In this document: in pieces, positions 26,679 to 35,344 of the stretch | Numbering within the stretch: position 1 is the stretch's first letter | Layout: each line of letters starts with the position of its first letter | Assembly (NCBI GenBank): GCA_903909815.1 | Contig: CAIVXG010000137.1 | Coordinates: forward strand, 1 to 36,212 | Direction: 5' to 3' | From: an uncultured beta proteobacterium | GTDB lineage: Bacteria; Pseudomonadota; Gammaproteobacteria; Burkholderiales; Burkholderiaceae_C | Length of the DNA stretch: 36,212 nt | Notes under the pieces: generated by a model | Database searches by the model: none | Seen by the model: only the letters and a program-made list of their open reading frames with translations | Told to the model about the DNA's origin: nothing | Translations under genes and position numbers: made by a program

Positions 26679-28784
26679 ATGCCACGCCAACTCTTTGTCA
26701 CCACCGCCCTGCCCTACGCCAACGCCAACTTTCACATCGGCCACATGATGGAGTACATCCAGGCCGACATCTGGGTGCGGCACCAGCGCATGGCGGGCAA
26801 CGTGGTGCACTTTGTCTGCGCTGACGACGCGCACGGCGCGCCCATCATGATCGCTGCGGAAAAGGCGGGCAAGACGCCGCAGCAGTTCGTGGCCGACATC
26901 GCCGCCGGGCGCAAGCAGTATCTGGATGGCTTTCACATCGGCTTTGACAACTGGCATTGCACCGACGGTGTGGAGAACCACGAACTGGCGCAGCAGATCT
27001 ACCTCGACCTGAAGGCCGCCGGATTGATCGCGACCAAGACCATCGAGCAGTTCTTTGACCCGGAAAAAAAGATGTTCCTGCCGGACCGCTTCATCAAGGG
27101 CGAATGCCCCAAGTGCGGCGCGAAAGACCAGTACGGTGACAACTGCGAGGTCTGCGGCGCAGTCTATGCGCCCACGGATTTGAAAGACCCCTACTCGGCG
27201 CTCTCCGGCGTCACCCCTGTGCTACGAAATTCGGAGCACTATTTCTTCAAGCTGTCAGATCCGCGCTGCCTGGCGTTTCTGGACCAGTGGACGCAGGAGG
27301 ACGGGCATCTGCAGAGCGAGGTCTACAACAAGATCAAGGAGTGGCTCACGCCCAACGAGGACGGCGTGCGCGATCTGGGCGACTGGGACATCAGCCGCGA
27401 CGCGCCCTATTTCGGCATCGAGATCCCGGATGCGCCGGGCAAGTACTTCTACGTCTGGCTCGACGCGCCCATTGGCTACCTGGCTTCGCTGAAGAACTAT
27501 CTGGGCAAGATTGGCGTCGACTACGCCGCCTTCATGGCGGACCCGGCCACTGAGCAGTTCCACTTCATCGGCAAGGACATCATCACGTTTCACACGTTGT
27601 TCTGGCCGGCGATGCTGCACTTCAGCGCACGCAAGACGCCCAACGCGATCTTCGTGCACGGGTTTCTCACGGTCAACGCCGAGAAGATGAGCAAGAGCCG
27701 GGGCACCGGGCTGAACCCGCTCAAGTACCTGGAACTGGGCATGAACCCGGAGTGGCTGCGCTACTACATCGCGGCCAAGCTCAATGCGCGCAACGAGGAC
27801 ATCGACTTCAACCCCGAGGATTTCATGCAGCGCGTGAACTCGGACTTGGTGGGCAAGTTCATCAACATCGCGAGCCGTGCAGCCGGTTTCCTGAGCAAGC
27901 GCTTTGACGCCAGGCTGGGCGTGGTCTCCCCCGATGGCGCGGGCCTTCTGGACATCCTGCGCGCCAAGAACGAGGAGATGCAGCAGCACTACGAGGCGCG
28001 CGAATACGGGCGCGCGCTGCGCGAGATCATGCTTCTGGCGGACCGAGTGAATGAGTATGTAGACCAGAACAAGCCCTGGGAGTTGGCCAAACAGACCGGC
28101 ATGGACGCACGATTGCACGACGTGTGCACGGTCTGCATGGAAGCCTTCCGATTGCTTACGCTCTACCTGAAGCCGGTGCTGCCCACGCTGGCCGCGCAAG
28201 TGGAGAGCTTCCTGAACGTCCCAGCGCTGCAATGGAGCGACGCGAGCCGCTCGTTGGGTCTGGGACATGCCATCGCCGACTACAAGCACCTTATGCAGCG
28301 CGTGGATATCAAGCAGCTCGAAGCACTGTTCGAGGGCCCCGCACCGGCGCTCGCCAGCCACAGCGTGGCCACGGAACACACCCAGGTCGGACCCAGTCTG
28401 CCCGGTGGCGAAGCGATTGCAGCCACCATTTCCATCGACGAGTTCGCCAAGATCGACCTGCGCATCGCAAGGATCGTGAACTGTGAAAAAGTAGAGGGCT
28501 CAACCAAGCTGTTGCGTCTCACGCTCGACGTGGGCGAAGGCATCGACACCGAGGGCAATGCCATCACGCGCAATGTCTTCAGCGGCATCGCGAGCGCCTA
28601 TCAACCCGAGCAACTCGTGGGCCAACTCACGGTGCTGGTGGCAAACCTGGCGCCGCGCAAGATGAAGTTCGGCATCAGCCAGGGCATGGTGCTGGCCGCC
28701 AGCGCTGCGGATGAAAAATCCCAGCCCGGCATCTACATCCTGAACCCCGGCCCGGGAGCCATTCCAGGGATGCGGGTACGGTAG
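26679..28784 (+). CDS. metG: Methionyl-tRNA synthetase
   Basis: A 701-residue class I synthetase charging tRNA-Met. The signature HIGH is at residues 19-22 and KMSKS at 336-340. The zinc-binding knuckle residues are Cys143, Cys146, Cys156 and Cys159 ([10 protein letters not shown] and GDNCEVCGA). The anticodon-binding helical domain spans roughly 400-550. A C-terminal Trbp111/EMAP-like tRNA-binding domain (about 585-701; [12 protein letters not shown]) promotes dimerisation, as in the long bacterial form. The start at 26679 gives the canonical N-terminus [12 protein letters not shown]. No neighbouring gene is in operon with it. Confidence 0.98.
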   Translation: MPRQLFVTTALPYANANFHIGHMMEYIQADIWVRHQRMAGNVVHFVCADDAHGAPIMIAAEKAGKTPQQFVADIAAGRKQYLDGFHIGFDNWHCTDGVENHELAQQIYLDLKAAGLIATKTIEQFFDPEKKMFLPDRFIKGECPKCGAKDQYGDNCEVCGAVYAPTDLKDPYSALSGVTPVLRNSEHYFFKLSDPRCLAFLDQWTQEDGHLQSEVYNKIKEWLTPNEDGVRDLGDWDISRDAPYFGIEIPDAPGKYFYVWLDAPIGYLASLKNYLGKIGVDYAAFMADPATEQFHFIGKDIITFHTLFWPAMLHFSARKTPNAIFVHGFLTVNAEKMSKSRGTGLNPLKYLELGMNPEWLRYYIAAKLNARNEDIDFNPEDFMQRVNSDLVGKFINIASRAAGFLSKRFDARLGVVSPDGAGLLDILRAKNEEMQQHYEAREYGRALREIMLLADRVNEYVDQNKPWELAKQTGMDARLHDVCTVCMEAFRLLTLYLKPVLPTLAAQVESFLNVPALQWSDASRSLGLGHAIADYKHLMQRVDIKQLEALFEGPAPALASHSVATEHTQVGPSLPGGEAIAATISIDEFAKIDLRIARIVNCEKVEGSTKLLRLTLDVGEGIDTEGNAITRNVFSGIASAYQPEQLVGQLTVLVANLAPRKMKFGISQGMVLAASAADEKSQPGIYILNPGPGAIPGMRVR

Positions 28785-28808
28785 CGCTAAACGACATGCT
28801 CAATTCCC

Positions 28809-28893
28809 GTCATCGCGAGCGCAGCGCGGCGATCCATGGTGACGAACCGCAGAAGAAGTCATGGACTGCCGCGGCCTTCGGCCTCGCAGTGAC
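28809..28893. repeat. Palindromic intergenic repeat, copy 3 (metG-Ehr spacer)
   Basis: An inverted repeat of about 85 bases with ends GTCATCGCGAGC and CCTCGCAGTGAC, and inner arms GCGATCCATGG and CATGGACTGCCGC. It is the third member of the family at 11863 and 13438, and the most diverged. It lies 24 bases after the metG stop and about 50 before the Ehr operon. It may act as a transcription boundary for metG, though no T-run follows. Confidence 0.75.
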
Positions 28894-28907
28894 GAGGGGG
28901 GCGTTGC

Positions 28908-28919
28908 TCATGTACATGA
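28908..28919. promoter_or_regulatory. 12-base perfect palindrome before the Ehr operon
   Basis: TCATGTACATGA is self-complementary and sits 22 bases before the GTG start of the first Ehr gene. It could be an operator. I know of no family that would fix the regulator, and a chance occurrence is possible. Confidence 0.3.
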
Positions 28920-28941
28920 CCGTTAGGTTCGTCAGGCCTCA

Positions 28942-30939
28942 GTGAACGCCCTCAGCAACGCCGTCATCCTGTTGCTGGTGGGCTCGGTTGCCTGCTTGCT
29001 GCCACTGAGCAACCGCGTGCGTGCCGGCATCGGCGTGGCGTCACAGGGACTGGCAACGCTGCTGGTCTGGAGCGCAATCGCGCCGGTGCTATTCCAGGGG
29101 CAGGTGCTGGTGGGCGAACTGGCCTGGGCCTATCCCATGGGCAAATTGATGTTGCGCCTGGACGCCCTGGGCGCTTTTTTTCTCGCCTGGTCGCTGCCGA
29201 TGACGCTGCTGGGCGCCATCTACGCCGTGGGCTATATGCGGCCGTTCATGGATTCAAAACGGCACCTGGGCGTGCACTACGCGCTGTTGAACCTGACCTC
29301 GCTCTCCTTCATCCTGGTGTACACGGCCGAGCACGCCCTGGTGTTCCTGATGGGCTGGGAGATTGCCGCTCTGGCAGCCTGGCTGCTGGTGATCTGGGAC
29401 TACACCAACCAGAAGGTGCGCTTTGCCGGATTCAACTACCTCGTCTCCACCCACATCGGCCTGATCTTTCTCGTGGCCGCGTTCATGATCCTGTACGCGC
29501 ACTCGGCCTCCTGGGACCTGGCCAGCTTCGGCCAGTGGTTACGCAGCCACCCTGGATCCGAACGCAATCTGGTGTTCCTGCTGCTGCTGACCAGCTTCGG
29601 CCTCAAGTCGGCGTTCTTTCCGTTTCATTCCTGGCTGCCGCGGGCCCACGCCGCGGCGCCAGCCCATGTCTCGGCGCTGATGTCGGGCGTGATCCACAAG
29701 GCCGGCCTGTACGCGCTGGTGCGCTTCGTATTTCTGATGGGCCAGCCAGACGAATGGATGGGCTGGTTTCTGATCGGCTTCTCGGCGCTGTCCGCCGTGG
29801 TAGGCGCGCTCTACACGGTGAGCCAGCGCGACCTGAAGCGCTTGCTGGGCTATTCGTCCACCGAGAACGTCGGTATCGCCGGCATCGGTTTTGGCGTGGG
29901 CTGCCTGGGCCTCGCCTGGGGTCAGCCCACGCTGGTGGCGCTGGGCTTTGCCGGTGGGCTGCTGCACGTGCTGAACCACGCCTTCTTCAAATGCCAGCTG
30001 TTCTACGCGGCGGGCGCCGTGTACCAGGCCTCGCACACCGTGGACCTGGAGCATCTGGGCGGGCTCTCGCGCCTTATGCCCTGGACCGCTTTAAGCTTCC
30101 TGCTGGGCGGCGTGGCGATCTCGGCGCTGCCGCCGTTGAACGGCTTCACCGGCGAGTTCGTGATCTATTCGGGACTGTTCAACCACGCCGTCTCGGGCGT
30201 CTGGGCCCAGGTCGCGCTGTGCGCCGCGGGCGCGCTGCTGGCCTTTGTGGGAGCGGTCTCGGCGTTGAGCATCACACGCGCTTTCGGCGTCATCTTTCTG
30301 GGCAAGGCGCGCGACGCCAACGTGCACGTAGCGAACGAAGTGAGCCGCTGGATGCTGCTGCCCATGGGTGTGCACGCCGCCGGTGTGGTGTTGCTCGGTG
30401 TGCTGCCGACGCTGGGTTTCATGCTGGTGCAGGGAGCCACAGAAATCGCGCTGGCGCTGCTGCCGACCCGCGGCGCGGCCGAACTGCAGACCCTTAGCGA
30501 CAGCCTGACGCGCATCGGCCTGGTCTCGGGCGCGCTTGCCGCTGCGATCGCGCTCTTGCTGTGGCTGCGCACCCGTGCCGCAACGGCACCCGTGCGGCCG
30601 ACCTGGGGTTGCGGCTACGGCGCGCCGAACCCGCGCATGCAGTACACCGGAGCGAGCTTCTCCTGGGACTTCGTGCGGCGTTTTCGCGGCGTGGTGGTGA
30701 TGCTCAAGCGGCGCAAGGCGCCCATGGGCTACTTCCCCGACGACGCCTACGTCATCACCGATTGCGTGGATGCGGTGGAGCGACGCCTGTTCTCGGTGGT
30801 GGCACACGGCGACGAATCGGCCAGCGCGATCTCGGGACATTGGCACGAAGAAGATCCGCGCCTGGCCTTTGCCGCAGCGCTGATCTTCATCATCGCCATC
30901 GCGGGTCTGGTGGTTTTGACCGGAGGGGCGCTGCCATGA
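28942..30939 (+). CDS. hyfB: Hydrogenase-4 subunit B-like / NuoL-MrpA-type antiporter subunit of an Ehr complex
   Basis: A 665-residue polytopic membrane protein of the complex I/Mrp antiporter family. Residues expected for proton transfer are present: Glu140 in LMGWEIAAL, Lys222 in SFGLKSAFFPFHSWLPRAH and Lys253 in GVIHKAGLYALVR. The C-terminal part has the HyfB-like TWGCGYGAPNPRMQYTGASF, a cytoplasmic stretch and a last transmembrane helix (FAAALIFIIAIAGLVVL). It lacks the long lateral helix of NuoL. GTG 28942 is the only sensible start because an in-frame TAG lies at 28924-28926. It opens a six-gene operon and its stop overlaps the next start (ATGA). It would pump ions as part of the membrane arm. 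Confidence 0.92.
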   Translation: MNALSNAVILLLVGSVACLLPLSNRVRAGIGVASQGLATLLVWSAIAPVLFQGQVLVGELAWAYPMGKLMLRLDALGAFFLAWSLPMTLLGAIYAVGYMRPFMDSKRHLGVHYALLNLTSLSFILVYTAEHALVFLMGWEIAALAAWLLVIWDYTNQKVRFAGFNYLVSTHIGLIFLVAAFMILYAHSASWDLASFGQWLRSHPGSERNLVFLLLLTSFGLKSAFFPFHSWLPRAHAAAPAHVSALMSGVIHKAGLYALVRFVFLMGQPDEWMGWFLIGFSALSAVVGALYTVSQRDLKRLLGYSSTENVGIAGIGFGVGCLGLAWGQPTLVALGFAGGLLHVLNHAFFKCQLFYAAGAVYQASHTVDLEHLGGLSRLMPWTALSFLLGGVAISALPPLNGFTGEFVIYSGLFNHAVSGVWAQVALCAAGALLAFVGAVSALSITRAFGVIFLGKARDANVHVANEVSRWMLLPMGVHAAGVVLLGVLPTLGFMLVQGATEIALALLPTRGAAELQTLSDSLTRIGLVSGALAAAIALLLWLRTRAATAPVRPTWGCGYGAPNPRMQYTGASFSWDFVRRFRGVVVMLKRRKAPMGYFPDDAYVITDCVDAVERRLFSVVAHGDESASAISGHWHEEDPRLAFAAALIFIIAIAGLVVLTGGALP

Positions 30940-31853
30940 ACGCCTGGTTGACGCTGGCGCACGCGCTGATCGTGCTGACCATGCCGATCCTGATGGTGGG
31001 ACTGGTGAACCGCACCAAGGCGCTGTGGGCGGGACGCAAGGGGCCGGGCTTGCTGCAATCGCTGTGGGACCTGCTGCGGCTGCTGGGCAAACGCCCCGTC
31101 TACAGCGAAGTTGCCTCTCCGCTGTTTCGCGCCGGTGCCTGGGTGGGATTGGTGAGCGCCCTGCTGGCGGCGATGATCGCGCCCATCGTTGGCAACCTGG
31201 CACCGCTGCAGTTCGAATTCGACTTCATCGCCTTCGCTTACACCATCGGCCTGGCGCGCATCTTCCTGATGCTCTCGGCCATGGACGTGGGCAGTTCGTT
31301 CGAGGGCATGGGGGCGGCGCGCGAAGCGTCCTTCAGCGCCTTGGTCGAGCCGGCGCTGTTTCTGCTCATCGCCAGCGCCAGTGTGGTCACCGGGCAAAAC
31401 AGCTTTGCCGCGCTCATGGGCCAGTTGCAGCAAACGCCCGTGCTGCTGCTGCCGGCGGTGATCGTGCTCTTCATCCTACTGCAGGCGGAGGCCGCACGCG
31501 TGCCGGTGGACGACCCCGCCACGCATCTGGAGCTGACGATGGTGCACGAGGTCATGAGCCTGGATCACAGCGCAGCCGATCTGGCCGCGATGCAATACGC
31601 AGCGGCCCTGAAGATGACAATCTATGCGGGTCTGATCGCGGCGCTGCTCAACCCCATCCCTGCCACGCGCGCACCCTTGGCCAGCCTCGCCGCCGCGCTC
31701 ATCCTCATGTGCGCCGTGGCGGTGACCGTGGGCTGCGTGGAGTCGCTGGTGGCGCGCCTGCCGATGCGCCGCGTGCCGCGCTACCTGATGGCGGCGTCGC
31801 TGCTGGCGGCGCTGTGCCTGGGCGCGGCGGGATTGCTGGTGGGGCTGAAATGA
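30936..31853 (+). CDS. hyfC: Hydrogenase-4 subunit C-like / NuoH-type membrane anchor of the Ehr complex
   Basis: A 305-residue membrane protein of the NuoH/HycD/HyfC family with about eight hydrophobic helices. The diagnostic loop LLQAEAARVPVDDPATHLEL, then TMVHEVMSLDHS, is clear. Its acidic residues are those that link the hydrophilic module to the membrane arm in this family. The sequence begins MNAWLTLAHALIVLTMPIL with a typical GRKGPGLLQSLWDLLRLL segment that faces the quinone or large-subunit side. ATG 30936 overlaps the preceding stop, and its own stop overlaps the next start, both as ATGA. It anchors the large and small subunits to the membrane. Confidence 0.93.
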   Translation: MNAWLTLAHALIVLTMPILMVGLVNRTKALWAGRKGPGLLQSLWDLLRLLGKRPVYSEVASPLFRAGAWVGLVSALLAAMIAPIVGNLAPLQFEFDFIAFAYTIGLARIFLMLSAMDVGSSFEGMGAAREASFSALVEPALFLLIASASVVTGQNSFAALMGQLQQTPVLLLPAVIVLFILLQAEAARVPVDDPATHLELTMVHEVMSLDHSAADLAAMQYAAALKMTIYAGLIAALLNPIPATRAPLASLAAALILMCAVAVTVGCVESLVARLPMRRVPRYLMAASLLAALCLGAAGLLVGLK

Positions 31854-32446
31854 CTTTACCGCTAATGCTGTTCTTCGTCGCCGTGCTGGTGCCCGTCTTC
31901 TTCAGCCGCATGCGCTCGGTACCTACCTGGCTGGCGCTGCAGGCGCTGGCGCTGGGCTGGAACGGTGTAGTGCAGCACCCGGACCTTTCGCTCCATACCG
32001 TGGCAGCCCTGGCCGAAGTGCTGATCGTGCGCGCGCTTCTGGTGCCGCTGCTGCTGCGCCGGGCCATGCTGGCACGCTGCGAGCCCAATCTGGACCTGAT
32101 GCCATCGAACCTGTTCAGTTGGGCTGTGGCGATCACGCTGATCGTGCTGGCGTTCGAGTTTGCTGAACCCAGCATGGGCGACCGCCAGGCGATCACGCTG
32201 GGCGTGGTGGGCGCAACCGTGGTCGTGGCACTGCTGCTGCTCGCCACCAACGCAGCGCCACCGGCGCAGCTGATGGCGCTGCTGTTCCTGGATAACGGCT
32301 TGGCCTTGTTCGAGTCAATCTTCGCCGAACCCTGGCCGCTGCCGGTACACGCGGCGCTCAGCGGCATCTACGTATTGACCGTGGGTGTGGGCAGCTGGTT
32401 GATCTCGAAGAACGAAGGCGTAAAGGTGATCCATGAACCCCGCTGA
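31850..32446 (+). CDS. hyfE: Hydrogenase-4 subunit E-like (NuoK-related) membrane protein of the Ehr complex
   Basis: A 198-residue protein with about six predicted transmembrane helices. The segment LFLDNGLALFESIF corresponds to the region that in NuoK/MrpC carries the buried glutamate. HyfE proteins are about this length and extend NuoK by an N-terminal set of helices. It starts as ATGA with the previous stop. Its stop lies inside the next gene (14-base overlap), so translation is coupled through the whole operon. It should form part of the ion path between the HyfC-like and antiporter-like subunits. Confidence 0.88.
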   Translation: MTLPLMLFFVAVLVPVFFSRMRSVPTWLALQALALGWNGVVQHPDLSLHTVAALAEVLIVRALLVPLLLRRAMLARCEPNLDLMPSNLFSWAVAITLIVLAFEFAEPSMGDRQAITLGVVGATVVVALLLLATNAAPPAQLMALLFLDNGLALFESIFAEPWPLPVHAALSGIYVLTVGVGSWLISKNEGVKVIHEPR

Positions 32447-33863
32447 TACCCGTTCGACACAAACCGCCGATCCCCACGCGCACGGTTGGGTCGGTCCGGC
32501 TCTTGTGGCGTTGGCGCTGATCAATTTTGCCGCCTGGGTCATGGTGTTCGTGCGCACGCCGCTGGCACAGATGCCGCTGTATTTTGCCCAGGGCTACTTC
32601 GTGCTGGACGCTACGTCCATGCTGTTCCTGCTCGTCATCAACAGCGTGTTCCTGGGCATCAGCGTCTACATGTCCTCGCGCGCCTACACCTCGCAAACAT
32701 TGGCGCACGACATGGCGAACCGCACCGGCCTCACACTGGCCTTCATGATCGCGATGAACCTGGGCGTGATGGCCAACCACCTGCTGGTGCTGTGGGCCTT
32801 CATCGAGCTCACCACGTTGTGCGCCGCACCGTTGGTGGCGCAGGGCGATGCCAGGGAGCCGCGGCGCGTCGCCTGGCAATACCTGATGTATTCCAGCGTC
32901 GCGCTGGCGCTGACCTTTCTGGGCATCATGTGCCTGACGCGCTCGGCCCAGTTGCAGGGTTTGGAGATGAGCTTCGCGCTCGATCGGATGGCGTCCACGC
33001 TGCCACTCAAGGGCGACAGCTGGCAGCGCCTGGGGCTGGCGCTGATGCTGTTCGGCCTGGGCAGCAAACTGGGGCTGGCGCCGCTGTACAACTGGATGCC
33101 CAACACCTACGAGGCCGCCCCCACCAGCACCAGCGCGCTGCTGGCGGCGATCCAGTTCAATATCAGCGTGGTGGCAGTGTTTCGCATCCTGCATATTTTC
33201 CGTGGGCATGACGCCAGCTTTGTCTCACACGAACTGCTGATCATGGGCTGTTTGTCGCTGATCGTGGCCGCAGTGCAGGTGATGGCCGCGCGCAATTACA
33301 AGCGACTCGTCGCCTACGCCTGCGTGAGCTCGTCCGGCGTGATCGCGATCGGGCTCTCGGTGGGCAAGGCCGCAGCCTACGGCGTACTGCTCTACGTCGT
33401 GAGCAACGCCTTCGTCAAGTCGCTGCTGTTCCTCACTGCCGGGCGGCTGCGCGCCGTCTATGGCACGAACGAGGTCAAGGCCCTGAGCGGCGTGATGCGC
33501 GTGCTGCCGTTCTCCGGCTTGCTGTTTGCCGTGGGCATTTTTGCGTTGCTGGGCTTTCCGCCCTTTGGCAGCTTTCTGGCCGAGATGCTTATCCTCTCGG
33601 GCATCGTGCAGTCGGGCAACATGATCGCCTTCAGCCTGATGTGCGCCATGCTCACCATCATCTTCGTCGCCACCGGGCGCAGCATCTTCCCGATGCTGTG
33701 GGGCCCGTCGAACTGGCAGGGCCCGCCGGTGCAGGAGACCTGGGTCACCGCCCTGCCCAAGCTGGGCTTTGTGCTGGCGCTGGTGCTGCTGGGCGTGTAC
33801 ACCCCCGACGCCATCAGCGAGCTGCTGCGTCAGGTGGCACAGACTATTGGAGGCCCGGGATGA
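32433..33863 (+). CDS. hyfF: Hydrogenase-4 subunit F-like antiporter subunit of the Ehr complex
   Basis: A 476-residue polytopic protein of the NuoL/M/N family. Glu125 in LLVLWAFIELTTL and Lys212 in GLGSKLGLAPLYNWMPNTY match the conserved channel residues. The helix after it (SALLAAIQFNISVVAVFR) has Gln/Asn where many relatives have a lysine, as in HyfF-like branches. It is the second antiporter-like subunit of the operon; a third (HyfD) is not present, so the membrane arm is smaller than in hydrogenase 4. The reading frame overlaps hyfE by 14 bases and the next gene by ATGA. Confidence 0.9.
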   Translation: MNPADTRSTQTADPHAHGWVGPALVALALINFAAWVMVFVRTPLAQMPLYFAQGYFVLDATSMLFLLVINSVFLGISVYMSSRAYTSQTLAHDMANRTGLTLAFMIAMNLGVMANHLLVLWAFIELTTLCAAPLVAQGDAREPRRVAWQYLMYSSVALALTFLGIMCLTRSAQLQGLEMSFALDRMASTLPLKGDSWQRLGLALMLFGLGSKLGLAPLYNWMPNTYEAAPTSTSALLAAIQFNISVVAVFRILHIFRGHDASFVSHELLIMGCLSLIVAAVQVMAARNYKRLVAYACVSSSGVIAIGLSVGKAAAYGVLLYVVSNAFVKSLLFLTAGRLRAVYGTNEVKALSGVMRVLPFSGLLFAVGIFALLGFPPFGSFLAEMLILSGIVQSGNMIAFSLMCAMLTIIFVATGRSIFPMLWGPSNWQGPPVQETWVTALPKLGFVLALVLLGVYTPDAISELLRQVAQTIGGPG

Positions 33864-35344
33864 AGCCGGCCGAGCCGCTGTTGCTGCTGAGCAGCTCCGA
33901 ACTCACCCAGCTTCCCGTGGCGGACTGGGCCGCGCAGTGCACGTCGACGCTGCGCCAGGGTGCGCGGCTGCTCACGCTGTGCGGACGCGCTGAAGGCTCA
34001 GACAGCGTCGTCAGCACCGCCGTCTTTCAGCACAGCGAGGGGCACCTGAGCGTGCTGCGCGGCCGCGCTCGGCGAGGCGCCTCCTATCCCGCGCTCACCC
34101 CGCTTTTTCCCGCCGCGCAGATGGCCGAGCGCGAGTTGTGGGAGCAGACCGGGCTCACGCCCAGCGGCCACCCCTGGCTCAAACCGGTGCGTTACGAGGG
34201 CGCGCGCCAGCAACGCATGAGCGAGCATGATTTCTTTAAGGTGCGCGGCCAGGAAGTGCACGAGGTGGGGGTGGGCCCGATCCACGCCAGCGTGATCGAG
34301 CCCGGGCACTTTCGCTTCATGTGCCTGGGCGAGGAAGTGCAGCACCTGGAGATTCAACTCGGCTACCAGCACCGGGGCGTGGAAGCGCTGTTGCTGCAGC
34401 GGCCACCGCTGTCGTTGTCGTCGACCATCGAATCGGTCGTGGGCGACTCCAGCGTGACCTACGCCTGGGCCTATTGCGCGGCCATGGAAGCGCTCGGCGA
34501 CCGAAGCGTGAGCCCGCAGACCGAACGCGTGCGCGGCATCGCGCTGGAACTGGAGCGCGTGGCCATGCATCTGGCGACGCTCACCGGTCTGGCCACGGAC
34601 ATCGCCTTTCTGCAAGGTGGAGCCACTTATGGGCGGCTGCGTACCGCCATCATCAACGCCTCCATGCGAGCCTGTGGCAGCCGCTTCGGTCGCGGCTGGC
34701 TGCGCCCCGGCGGGGTGCGCTTCGGACTCACAGAGGCACTGCGCCAGGACCTCTTGGCAACGCTGACCAGCTTTGCCAAGGACTTTACCCAGATGAACCA
34801 GCTGATGCTCTCATCAAGCAGCGTGCGCGCCCGGTTCCAGCGGGTGGGCGTGGTGAGCATCGAGGACGCCCGCGCGCTGGGCCTGGTGGGCCTGGTGGCG
34901 CGCGCCAGCGGTGTGGCGCTGGACGCCCGATCGAGCTTGGCCGGAGCACTCTATGCGGCGCATCCGATGGCGTCGCTGACCGAAGCCGGCGGCGACTGCT
35001 GGGCCCGCATGCGGTTGCGGATGCGGGAGGTAGACAACTCGGTGCAGTGGCTGACGCAGTTGCTGCAAGCACCGTGGCAGGTACTGCCTGCCGACGCGCT
35101 GCTGGCGAGCCAGCATCCCCTGCAATCCAACGCACTGTGCGTGTCGCTGCGAGAAGGATTCCGCGGCGAAGTGGTGCACGTGGTCGAGACCGGTGCGGCG
35201 GGAGGATTGCTGCACTACAAGCTGCAGGACCCATCGTTTCAAAACTGGTTCGGTCTGGCTTTGAGCCTGCGCAACAACGAGATCGCCGACTTCCCGGTCT
35301 GCAACAAGAGCTTCGATCTGTCCTACTGCGGGAGCGACCTCTGA
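33860..35344 (+). CDS. hyfG: NuoC/NuoD-type large subunit of the Ehr complex, lacking Ni-Fe ligands
   Basis: A 494-residue protein. Residues about 1-110 resemble the NuoC-like (30 kDa) part and 129-494 the [NiFe]-hydrogenase large subunit/NuoD fold, the fused layout of HycE/HyfG. Conserved fold landmarks include GPIHASVIEPGHFRF, LGYQHRGVE, LELERVAMHL and RPGGVRFGL. Where hydrogenases have CGIC, this protein reads VVGDSS (194-198), and the C-terminus is DFPVCNKSFDLSYCGSDL instead of a DPCxxC motif. All four nickel-iron cysteines are therefore missing as a set; Cys481 and Cys490 are not in the right spacing. The C-terminal ending is one I associate with Ehr-type proteins. It cannot be an H2-active subunit; the electron partner is unknown. 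Confidence 0.9.
   Translation: MKPAEPLLLLSSSELTQLPVADWAAQCTSTLRQGARLLTLCGRAEGSDSVVSTAVFQHSEGHLSVLRGRARRGASYPALTPLFPAAQMAERELWEQTGLTPSGHPWLKPVRYEGARQQRMSEHDFFKVRGQEVHEVGVGPIHASVIEPGHFRFMCLGEEVQHLEIQLGYQHRGVEALLLQRPPLSLSSTIESVVGDSSVTYAWAYCAAMEALGDRSVSPQTERVRGIALELERVAMHLATLTGLATDIAFLQGGATYGRLRTAIINASMRACGSRFGRGWLRPGGVRFGLTEALRQDLLATLTSFAKDFTQMNQLMLSSSSVRARFQRVGVVSIEDARALGLVGLVARASGVALDARSSLAGALYAAHPMASLTEAGGDCWARMRLRMREVDNSVQWLTQLLQAPWQVLPADALLASQHPLQSNALCVSLREGFRGEVVHVVETGAAGGLLHYKLQDPSFQNWFGLALSLRNNEIADFPVCNKSFDLSYCGSDL

Noticed and set aside
28809-28893. Rho-independent terminator for metG
   Set aside because: The palindrome is long and imperfect with no T-run, and it matches a repeat family found elsewhere inside an operon.
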